Origin: Acidimicrobiaceae bacterium
Lineage (GTDB): Bacteria > Actinomycetota > Acidimicrobiia > Acidimicrobiales > MedAcidi-G1
Assembly (NCBI GenBank): GCA_002713545.1
Contig: PATJ01000003.1
Location: 1 to 21,704 of the forward strand
Direction: 5' to 3'
Length of the DNA stretch: 21,704 nt
Shown here: piece after piece, positions 15,572 to 21,704 of the stretch
How the letters are laid out: the number at the start of each line of letters is the position of its first letter
Position numbering within the stretch: position 1 is the first letter of the stretch
Made by a program: the position numbers and the translations under genes
Notes under the pieces: model-generated
The model's database searches: none
What the model saw: only the letters and a program-made list of their open reading frames with translations
What the model was told of the DNA's origin: nothing

Positions 15572-16918
15572 TTAGAAGGTTGCCTCGACCGAGTCGACAT
15601 CGAAGGGCCCTCCAGAGCTGGCTATGGAGGCGCGCCGATCCGGTCCGACACCTACGCTGACTACCGGGATGCCTGAGAGCTCCTCTATCCTGCGCACGTA
15701 TCTGAGTACGATCTCCGGCATTGCCCGTAGACCTGACCCGGTTGACCTTGAGTCGTCTGCCATTGCTATCCACTCATCATCGGACAACGCTGGGAAACCC
15801 GGGTGCGTCTCGTAAACAGGTATGCACCTAGCCAGATCATCACAGCTAGTTGGCATTACCTCGATTACTTCTCCATCCAGCTCGTATCCGGTACATATCT
15901 TGATTTCCTCGAGGCCACCAAGGACGTCGAGCTTGGTCAGAACAAGGCCAGTGTAGCCGTTTATCCTATGGCTGTCCTTTAGGGCCACCATATCAAGCCA
16001 CCCGGTCCTCCTGGGCCTTCCGGTCGTGGTTCCGAATTCATGGCCCACCATCGCCATGTGGTTTCCTGGGCCATCCTCGTACGGGAGTTCGGTTGGGAAG
16101 GGGCCGTTTCCGACTCTGGTCGTGTATGCCTTGGAGATTCCGAAGCACTGTGAGACGTGTCCGGGGTGTATCCCAGCGCCATGGGTCGCATTTGCCCTAC
16201 TAGTGACAGAGGAGGTTACGAATGGATAGGTGCCTTGGTCTATGTCGAGCATGGCGCCTTGGGCCCCTTCCAAGAGGACGTTCTCGCCATTCCTGAGCGC
16301 CTCGTCGACCATTAGCCCAGTGGGCCTAATCGCGTCGCCGAACCTCTCGATTACCCACTTCAAGTCCGACATTAGTCCTTCGGGCTCTATCTTGTCATCG
16401 ACACCTACTGCTGCGAGTTGCTTGTTCATCCTCTGTGCGGCCTCGCTCACCTTGGCTTCGTCCGAAGCTACGTCTACCAAGTCTACGAATCTGATGCCGA
16501 CCCTCTCAATCCGATCCCTGTAGGCCGGGCCGATCCCCCTGCCGGTAGTTCCGACGACCCTGTCCGCACTGTCATACATCCTGTGGAATGGCAGGATTAC
16601 CGAGGCCCTCTCGCTGATGAAAAGACGGTTGCCCTCCGGACTCTCCCCTGTGAGTTCCCTCCACCTGTCCAGCTCCTGCTCGAGGACCCATGGATCGATT
16701 ACCATCCCATCCCCGAGGACGAGCTTGCAGTTCTCCGCGGTCACTCCAGAGGGTATCTGGTGTAGCTTGAGCGTCGTATCTCCGAGGACTATGGTGTGCC
16801 CTGCGTTGTTGCCCCCTTGGAACCTGACTGCCCAGGTTGAGTCTGCCGCTAGCTGGTCTATCGCCTTCCCCTTTCCCTCGTCCCCCCACTGGGCTCCGAG
16901 CACGACGCTAGCTGGCAC
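15572..16918 (-). CDS. purA: Adenylosuccinate synthetase
   Basis: Joins IMP and aspartate with GTP to give adenylosuccinate, the first committed step to AMP. With the GTG start at 16918 the protein is 448 residues and begins MPASVVLGAQWGDEGKGK, aligning with family N-termini: catalytic D13 and H41 (GGNNAGHT) fall at their expected positions. Further signatures are GTTGRGIGPAYRDR, EGAQGAMLDIDQGTYPFVTSS and TGRPRRTGWLD. The open frame extends 23 codons further upstream (to 16987), but that stretch is unlike PurA and covers the divergent promoter region, so I reject it. It probably heads the minus-strand run zinc-ribbon gene - P5C dehydrogenase. It is divergent from the L40e gene. Confidence 0.96.
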   Translation of the reverse strand: MPASVVLGAQWGDEGKGKAIDQLAADSTWAVRFQGGNNAGHTIVLGDTTLKLHQIPSGVTAENCKLVLGDGMVIDPWVLEQELDRWRELTGESPEGNRLFISERASVILPFHRMYDSADRVVGTTGRGIGPAYRDRIERVGIRFVDLVDVASDEAKVSEAAQRMNKQLAAVGVDDKIEPEGLMSDLKWVIERFGDAIRPTGLMVDEALRNGENVLLEGAQGAMLDIDQGTYPFVTSSVTSRANATHGAGIHPGHVSQCFGISKAYTTRVGNGPFPTELPYEDGPGNHMAMVGHEFGTTTGRPRRTGWLDMVALKDSHRINGYTGLVLTKLDVLGGLEEIKICTGYELDGEVIEVMPTSCDDLARCIPVYETHPGFPALSDDEWIAMADDSRSTGSGLRAMPEIVLRYVRRIEELSGIPVVSVGVGPDRRASIASSGGPFDVDSVEATF

Positions 16919-17030
16919 CGTAGATTGGGGCGGTGCACTTGGTGTTTGATGCTTTGGATGCCGGAGGTGCCGAAAAATACGTGGCAAACCTCACGAAGCG
17001 GTTATGAAGGGCATGCAGGTCGGCGGTCTG
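16919..17030. promoter_or_regulatory. Divergent purA / L40e promoter region
   Basis: The gap contains an A/T run GAAAAATACG (about 16972-16981), the only TATA-like element seen. For the plus strand it lies ~27 bases before an ATG at 17004, which would suggest either a leaderless longer L40e or a short leader to the ATG at 17031. On the minus strand the same element would start purA transcription near 16950. Assignment is by position only. Confidence 0.4.
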
Positions 17031-17192
17031 ATGGCTCAGAGGCACCCTGTCGCAGAAGCTCGACTTCTGAAGAAGTGGATCTGCATGAAGTGCTCTGCTA
17101 CCCACAGGGGAGCTAAGAAGCCGAGGGCGTGCCGAAAGTGCGGCTACAAGAACTTCAGGGCCAAGTCAGCAGAGAGGCGCCAGGGCGTTTGA
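17031..17192 (+). CDS. rpl40e: 50S ribosomal protein L40e
   Basis: A 53-residue zinc-ribbon protein of the large ribosomal subunit, found in archaea and eukaryotes. The core is ICMKCSA...[13 protein letters not shown], with two CxxC pairs that bind zinc. The spacer between pairs is 12 residues, two more than in several archaeal homologues I remember, through an insert around GAKKP. The start at 17031 ([15 protein letters not shown]) matches known archaeal N-termini; ATGs at 17004 and 17013 would add 9 or 6 residues (MKGMQVGGL). A terminator-like hairpin follows. This gene is a strong marker that the window is archaeal. Confidence 0.92.
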   Translation: MAQRHPVAEARLLKKWICMKCSATHRGAKKPRACRKCGYKNFRAKSAERRQGV

Positions 17193-17226
17193 TTTCTGAC
17201 TGGGGCATTATGTCAATTGACGAGTC

Positions 17227-17252
17227 GCCCCAACAGGCGGTGGGGCTTGTTT
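17227..17252 (+). terminator. Terminator-like hairpin after L40e
   Basis: GCCCCA (17227-17232) and TGGGGC (17241-17246) form a 6-bp GC-rich stem with an 8-base loop, followed by TTGTTT. It lies 34 bases past the L40e stop and just before the end of the convergent UPF0147 gene, where a plus-strand stop is expected. Archaeal termination depends mostly on T-runs, so the stem may be incidental. Confidence 0.4.
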
Positions 17253-17270
17253 CTGCTAGGAATTCTTGTT

Positions 17271-17546
17271 CTATGACCTTTTGACTTCTGACATCAGCGT
17301 CTCAAGGGCGGTCTGAATCTGTAGGCAGAGAGGGCCGTAATGGATCGGAAGGTTCGTGTCATTGAATATCTCGTCTAGCTTGGAGGCGGTCATTCCAAGC
17401 CTTACGTCCATATCCTTGTCCTTGTTGAGCAGCCACTGATCGACCGATTCCTTGGCAGAGGCCCTGATGTTGCGGGGGACCTGGCTGTCGTCCAACTGCG
17501 CGAGGACCTGCGCTATCTGCTGGATTCTAGCCTCTATGTCGGTCAA
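17271..17546 (-). CDS. UPF0147 family protein
   Basis: A conserved archaeal helical protein of unknown function (COG1698). With the TTG start at 17546 it is 91 residues, the usual family size. The signatures VPRNIRASAKE and DVRLGMTASKLDEIFNDTNLP match the family's conserved VPRNIR...A...LDEIxNDPNxP pattern. The TTG is chosen because GGAGGG (17558-17553) sits 6-7 bases upstream. The open frame continues to 17639 and would overlap the upstream peptidase gene, with an N-terminal part unlike the family. It follows the isoaspartyl peptidase gene by 71 bases on the same strand and ends convergent to L40e. Confidence 0.88.
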   Translation of the reverse strand: MTDIEARIQQIAQVLAQLDDSQVPRNIRASAKESVDQWLLNKDKDMDVRLGMTASKLDEIFNDTNLPIHYGPLCLQIQTALETLMSEVKRS

Positions 17547-17617
17547 TTCAATCCCTCCATTCCCGGCGACCGGTGAGTGCTCCTTAAGCACATCCCCCTG
17601 AAGAACCCGGTCAGAAC

Positions 17618-18412
17618 TCAGCCATGCCACTCTGCCCATGGCATATCCGTGTTTGAGAATCCCTTTCCCGGACCCTCCCTACCCAGTGCAATGAGGCCCA
17701 CTGATACTCCCTCGTCAATAAGTTCGGAAATACCCCATGACATGGCCTCTTGGATTGTGGCTTTCTCGCGCAACGCCCTCTCGCCTACCCTGTAGCTGAG
17801 GAGCGCGGTGGTTATCGCCTCGCCCTCGCCCGTGGCTGCTACTGAGAGTTCTCTCGACGCCCAGAATCCACAGCCTGGAAGTGGGACATCTCCAACCCTT
17901 CCAGGGGGCCTGTAACTACACCCCCCTGTACTAGTTGCGCATGCCATTGCGCCGGTGGAGTCCCTCGTAATCACCCCCACCGTGTCGCCGACCTCTTCCA
18001 CGGGTTGCCTCCCCTCGACCGGGGCCCTCTTGTGGCCCTTCGAGTCAGCCCACGACCTTGCTCCCTCTCCTGTGAGCCCGTTGATTGGCTCATCCAAGAG
18101 ATCGGCAGCAACTCGTATCGGGTTGGGGGTATCTTCCATCGCTATTACGAAACCCATCCTGCCATCGCTTAGGTGAAGGGATGCATCAAGGAGGACGGAT
18201 CCGTCGTTACGGAAAACCCCGCCTGTTCCCGCGTTGAAAACCGGATCATCCTCCAGGATGACGCATGCCTCTACGGCTGCATCGAGTGCGGAGGCTCCCG
18301 ACTGAAGGAGTTTCGAGGCGACCTTGACCGCCTCTTCCACGTTCTTCTGCCTGTCTGGCCCTGGCCCGGCGCCCCCATGTGCTACGACCGCTGGTATCGA
18401 CTCTGGCATCAC
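17618..18412 (-). CDS. Isoaspartyl peptidase / L-asparaginase (Thr-type Ntn hydrolase)
   Basis: A 264-residue precursor of the plant-type asparaginase family, which cleaves itself before a Thr and then hydrolyses isoaspartyl dipeptides or asparagine. Marks are AHGGAGP (11-17), DPVFNAGTGGVFRNDGSVLLDAS (56-78 region), the cleavage site G-D-T144-VG and ATSTGGCSYRPPGRVGDVPLPG (159-180 region), where R172 and D175 bind substrate. It is shorter than the ~300-330 of many homologues, mainly through a short linker before T144. The start is GTG at 18412 or ATG one codon later. It lies 48 bases after lonB, so the two are likely co-transcribed. Repair or clearance of isoaspartyl damage beside a protease is plausible. 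Confidence 0.92.
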   Translation of the reverse strand: MMPESIPAVVAHGGAGPGPDRQKNVEEAVKVASKLLQSGASALDAAVEACVILEDDPVFNAGTGGVFRNDGSVLLDASLHLSDGRMGFVIAMEDTPNPIRVAADLLDEPINGLTGEGARSWADSKGHKRAPVEGRQPVEEVGDTVGVITRDSTGAMACATSTGGCSYRPPGRVGDVPLPGCGFWASRELSVAATGEGEAITTALLSYRVGERALREKATIQEAMSWGISELIDEGVSVGLIALGREGPGKGFSNTDMPWAEWHG

Positions 18413-18460
18413 ATCCCCCGCCCTAGGAATGAGAACAGGGACTTAGTTAGAGCGGTCGAA

Positions 18461-20515
18461 CTATGCGGATGGCTGCTTGTCGGTCTGGGATGTGAATGTA
18501 TCAATGACCTTTGCGAGACGCTCGACTAGGCTAACCTTCTCTTCCGCGCCCACCAATGCGAACTGGAGAACCTCGTCCAAGGAGTCGACGGGATGGATCT
18601 TGACCATGGACTCGTACTTCTCGTCTATCAGGACATCCTGGAGGTTAGCACGAGGGATGATTATGGTCTCTATACCGGCCTTTGCTGCAGCCTCTATCTT
18701 CGCCGTCACGCCGCCTATCGGGAGTACCTCACCCCTAACTGAGAGGGAGCCGGTCATAGCCAGGTTCTGCTCTATTGGAACTCCTTCGAAGGCACTGATT
18801 ATTGCTGTCGCCATGGTAATTGAGGCACTGTCGCCATCTACGTTGTGCGTGCCTGGGAATTGAACATGGAGATCGAAATCCTTGATGTCTTTCCCTGTGA
18901 GTTTCTTCACAACCGCGCTGATGTTTGTGACGCTCTCCTTGGCCATATCGGAAAGGCCCCCTGTGGCAATGACCTGTCCCGAGCGACCTTGGGCCGGGGT
19001 AACCATGGCCTCCACCGGGAGGACGACTCCGGAGAAGTCGGATAGGCCGCTGTCCGCGCCCAAGACTGCTAGGCCGTTGATTCTCCCCACCCTTGTTCCG
19101 CGGTTGACGAGCATTGCATACTCGGACTGCCGTTCCAGGTACCTGTCGGCGACCTGTTGCTCGAGAGGCTTTGCTATCGCTCTAGCGCGTGTGATGTGCT
19201 GGGCCCCTACTAGATCTGCGCCCTCTTCGGAAGCAAGGTCTCCTGCGATTCGGACCAAGCCCCCGAGCTCTCGTAGCCTGAGGGAGAGCCTGCCTCTCCT
19301 GCCACTTCTCCTCTGTGCTTCCTTCAGGACGAGCCCGATTGAGTCCCTGTTGAAGTGGGGAATCGCGCGTCCAGAGTCCTTGTTCTGCTCATTCCTCACC
19401 TCCTGCGCGATGAATCTGATGAGCCTCCTGCGATTTCTCTCGGTGTCCCTCATATCTGAGTTGACGTAGACCTCGTACCCATAGCCCCGTATACGACTCC
19501 TCAGAGCTGGGTGCATCTGCTGGATACTATCGAGATTCCCGGCAGCGACGAGTATGAAGTTCGTGGGGACTGGTTCTGATTTGGTGAGTGCTCCTGAGGA
19601 TCTCTCAGAGCGACCGCTGATTGAGAGTTCACCTTCCTGCATGGCGACCAGGAGGGCCTGCTGCTCCTCCATCCTCAGCATCCTGATCTCGTCGATGTAG
19701 AGTACGCCCTTGTTTGCCCTGTGAACGGCCCCAGGCTCCACCCTTTCGTGTGCTGGGGTGGCTAGGTCTGCGCCGGATTGGAATGGGTCGTGCCTTACGT
19801 CGCCCAGGAGTGCCCCGGCTAGGGTACCTGTTGCGTCGATGAATGGGGGGTCGTCGTTCCGAGTCCTCTTGATTAGGAGCTTGGGTATATTTGACTCATC
19901 GCCTGAGGTTAGCCTGGTCCTGAGGAAGAAGTATCCGAATATCAAAAGAAACGACCCGAATATTAGTGTCATTATGTCGCCAGTTTGCAATACTGCGAGC
20001 AGGAGGGCTGCGCCGATCACCATGACCACGAAAAGAAGGGTTCGGTTTGTGCGCTCCCTCTGTAACCTGATCTGTGCCTTCCTCTCTGAGATTATAGCTG
20101 AGCCCCTTCCTGCCGGTACTGTCCTGACCTTTGGCTCGTTCTCGTCCTCTACGTTCCTGTAAACAAGAATATCCTCAAGGCTGTCTTTGGGCAGAAACTC
20201 CGTCATGGAACGGGCCAGCATAGACTTTCCAGTTCCAGGATCCCCCACCATAATCATGTGTCGGCGTTGCTCGGCCGCCTTTCGAACGACGATTGAAGCG
20301 GCTTCCTGGCCGATCACTTGGTCGACTAGCTTCTCAGGAATGGGGACACTGGCGGTTGATTGTATGTCGATGGTATCTATCCACTCCTCGACCGGGACCT
20401 CACAAACTGGGTCTTTATCCTCCCCTATACCGAATGCAGGACCCTCGTCCCATGACTCCAAATGGTCTTCTTCGGGACCTTCTGGACTGTTTTGGACCTC
20501 CGAATCATCAGACAT
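18461..20515 (-). CDS. lonB: Archaeal LonB, membrane-anchored ATP-dependent protease
   Basis: A 684-residue AAA+ serine protease that degrades misfolded and regulatory proteins at the cytoplasmic membrane face. The AAA domain has Walker A GDPGTGKS (91-98) and Walker B VLYIDEI (271-277). Two transmembrane helices (about 159-177 and 180-198) are inserted between them, as is characteristic of archaeal LonB. The C-terminal protease domain carries the dyad S563 (VDGDSAS) and K606 (GGVTAKIEAA). The first ~55 residues are acidic and poorly conserved. GGAGG at 20527-20523, 7 bases before the ATG, is a strong ribosome site. It lies 75 bases after the surface-protein gene and precedes the isoaspartyl peptidase gene. 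Confidence 0.97.
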   Translation of the reverse strand: MSDDSEVQNSPEGPEEDHLESWDEGPAFGIGEDKDPVCEVPVEEWIDTIDIQSTASVPIPEKLVDQVIGQEAASIVVRKAAEQRRHMIMVGDPGTGKSMLARSMTEFLPKDSLEDILVYRNVEDENEPKVRTVPAGRGSAIISERKAQIRLQRERTNRTLLFVVMVIGAALLLAVLQTGDIMTLIFGSFLLIFGYFFLRTRLTSGDESNIPKLLIKRTRNDDPPFIDATGTLAGALLGDVRHDPFQSGADLATPAHERVEPGAVHRANKGVLYIDEIRMLRMEEQQALLVAMQEGELSISGRSERSSGALTKSEPVPTNFILVAAGNLDSIQQMHPALRSRIRGYGYEVYVNSDMRDTERNRRRLIRFIAQEVRNEQNKDSGRAIPHFNRDSIGLVLKEAQRRSGRRGRLSLRLRELGGLVRIAGDLASEEGADLVGAQHITRARAIAKPLEQQVADRYLERQSEYAMLVNRGTRVGRINGLAVLGADSGLSDFSGVVLPVEAMVTPAQGRSGQVIATGGLSDMAKESVTNISAVVKKLTGKDIKDFDLHVQFPGTHNVDGDSASITMATAIISAFEGVPIEQNLAMTGSLSVRGEVLPIGGVTAKIEAAAKAGIETIIIPRANLQDVLIDEKYESMVKIHPVDSLDEVLQFALVGAEEKVSLVERLAKVIDTFTSQTDKQPSA

Positions 20516-20546
20516 AGTGCATCCTCCGCACCCACCGCTGAGGCTG

Positions 20547-20564
20547 ACACCTTCTTGAAGGTGT
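20547..20564. repeat. Short perfect hairpin ACACCTT-CTTG-AAGGTGT between surface-protein gene and lonB
   Basis: The 7-base arms (20547-20553 and 20558-20564) flank a 4-base loop. The hairpin lies 27 bases beyond the stop of the surface-protein gene and 31 bases upstream of the lonB start. It could be a stem-loop at the 3' end of the upstream message or a dyad operator for lonB. No T-run follows it on the minus strand, which speaks against a simple terminator. Confidence 0.4.
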
Positions 20565-20590
20565 GTTAGACATGTAATTGTGGAAACTGG

Positions 20591-21704
20591 TCACTTTCGC
20601 CTGCTGAGGTATTCCTCGCCATAGTAGTGCCACTGTTCCATGGTCCATCCATCTGGGAGCCCCTCGGGAGGCAGTGGGATGGTTGTCGGGGGCGGGGGCG
20701 GGGTTAAGCCAGGTGGGCGCGGAGGCTTGGGGAGCGGGGCTTGCTGGTTTGGCTGTGGGGCGTAGCCGTCCTGGTAGTGGTCGTAGTCGTAGTCCCCATC
20801 CCTCCTCCTGAGAGCGGTCGCAAGTCCGATTGCCAGAGCCATGCAAACTAGAAGTGCGAGCCCCAACACGCCGACGGTGGTCATCGATACCACGGATGGC
20901 GAGGAAGAGTCTGGTTCTTGTTCGGCTTCGGGGGTGCCCTCAGAGGCATCGGATGGCTTGGTGGCGAAGGTCTTGTACTGGGTCTGCGTAGCTCTGTCGA
21001 AACCATCCTGGTCGACTGCCTGTACGCTCAGCGTGAAGTAGTCGCCGGCCCCAAGTCCCTCGCCGGATGATGGTAGGATGATGAATGGCCCAAGATTGTA
21101 CGAGGTTCCGGACGAGTGGCAGATTCCCGTAATGCTGTTGCAGACAGTCCAAATTACACTAGTGTCAGAAAGCACGAGGTCCCCTACATTGGAAATTGCC
21201 ACAGTCGGATTTGTCCCGTAGTCTTGGGTGTCTACCGACACTTGAAGTTCGGAGTCCCATTCGAGAGGTAGGTCGTCGACTACATCGAACATGAGTTCCA
21301 CATAGGAAGACTCGCCATGCCTGTCCTCAAGGGTGATGGTGACTATCTCATGGCCCGGCTCCTGCCAATTGACGGCCAGGATGCCCGTGATCGGGTTATA
21401 TTGCGCTGCGCCGGGAACGACATTGGAGGCTGTCACCCATATCTCGTCATCCGGGTCGTCCACATCGGTGATGATATCGAGAATCTGGATTTCTAAAACC
21501 TCGTCAATCTTCATCATGTTGTCTTCAAGACCCGAAATGTCGATCCTGGGCGCATCATTGACGTTGAGCAGATGGAAGGTAATCGTGGTATCCGAAACCA
21601 TGGAGCCATCGTCGGCTCTGACCATTATGTCGACCATTCCGAAACCGTCGTCGTCTAGTGCGTTTATGTTCAGAGTCTGGCCATATATGTTAGCCTCGAC
21701 TAGG
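20591..21704 (-). CDS. C-terminal part of a large cell-surface protein with cadherin/VCBS-like repeats (5' end outside window)
   Basis: The frame is open from the window edge to the stop at 20591, so only the last ~370 residues are seen. They include a repeat of the type ANIYGQTLNINALDDDGFG... ending in LNVNDAPRI, the VNDAP mark of cadherin-like/VCBS surface repeats, then a second Ig-like region (EDRHGESSYVELMFDVVDD) and a CARDB-like region with a CNSITGIC pair. A low-complexity Ser/Glu linker (~245-262 counted from the ATG at 21637) precedes a single transmembrane helix (TTVGVLGLALLVCMALAIGLA) and an RRR stop. The cytoplasmic tail is Tyr/Asp-, then Pro-rich, and ends in GLPDGWTMEQWHYYGEEYL. 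It is an anchored extracellular protein, perhaps for adhesion or substrate capture; the exact role is unknown. Confidence 0.85.
   Translation of the reverse strand, partial: LVEANIYGQTLNINALDDDGFGMVDIMVRADDGSMVSDTTITFHLLNVNDAPRIDISGLEDNMMKIDEVLEIQILDIITDVDDPDDEIWVTASNVVPGAAQYNPITGILAVNWQEPGHEIVTITLEDRHGESSYVELMFDVVDDLPLEWDSELQVSVDTQDYGTNPTVAISNVGDLVLSDTSVIWTVCNSITGICHSSGTSYNLGPFIILPSSGEGLGAGDYFTLSVQAVDQDGFDRATQTQYKTFATKPSDASEGTPEAEQEPDSSSPSVVSMTTVGVLGLALLVCMALAIGLATALRRRDGDYDYDHYQDGYAPQPNQQAPLPKPPRPPGLTPPPPPTTIPLPPEGLPDGWTMEQWHYYGEEYLSRRK

Noticed and set aside
16919-16987. 23-codon N-terminal extension of purA
   Set aside because: The sequence is unlike PurA and covers the divergent promoter; the GTG at 16918 places catalytic Asp13 and His41 at standard positions.
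17547-17639. 31-codon N-terminal extension of the UPF0147 frame
   Set aside because: It would overlap the upstream peptidase gene, does not resemble the family, and a GGAGGG site precedes the TTG at 17546.
1-21704. Mobile element, prophage or defence island
   Set aside because: No transposase, integrase, terminal repeats or phage genes were found; tRNA-Val shows no adjacent partial duplicate or integrase.

Overview
The window looks like a piece of a marine euryarchaeal chromosome, most likely Marine Group II (Ca. Poseidoniales) or a near relative in the Thermoplasmatota. The archaeal evidence is a membrane-anchored LonB protease, ribosomal protein L40e, a UPF0147 protein, a PhoU regulator with an AbrB-type N-terminus, a COG2108-type radical SAM protein, and A/T-rich TATA-like elements between divergent genes. 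The lineage below that level is inference from gene content, moderate to high GC and very tight packing. No stretch longer than about 120 bases lacks a gene. No insertion sequence, integrase or CRISPR array was seen, so this is core-like sequence rather than a mobile island.

Left part (1-5583). Three minus-strand genes: pdxT, then a radical SAM protein overlapping it (ATGA), then a RecB/Cas4-like nuclease with a C-terminal OB-fold region. Divergent from these are serC and deoC, which overlap slightly. deoC runs into a convergent tRNA-Val(CAC) with an encoded CCA, one base after the deoC stop.

Middle (5584-11172). A thioredoxin-CcdA fusion and a TauE/SafE exporter form a plus-strand pair. Next is a divergent phosphate module: a minus-strand phoU-type regulator that is clearly more AT-rich than its neighbours, and a plus-strand PiT transporter carrying its own PhoU/DUF47-like domain. 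They share an AT-rich promoter region with an inverted repeat.

Right-middle (11169-16918, minus). In transcription order: purA, a small zinc-ribbon-like protein, P5C dehydrogenase, a TPP riboswitch, a sodium:solute symporter and a PAP2 phosphatase that overlaps the symporter by 8 bases. The riboswitch is the most informative signal in the window. It reassigns the symporter from the proline transport its neighbour suggests to likely import of thiamine or a thiamine precursor, with the symporter's Shine-Dalgarno sequence embedded in the 3' end of the aptamer.

Right end (17004-21704). L40e is divergent from purA and followed by a terminator-like hairpin. A minus-strand set follows: the 3' part of a large surface protein cut by the window edge, LonB, a Thr-type isoaspartyl peptidase/asparaginase and UPF0147. 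Lon and the isoaspartyl peptidase together suggest handling of damaged proteins.
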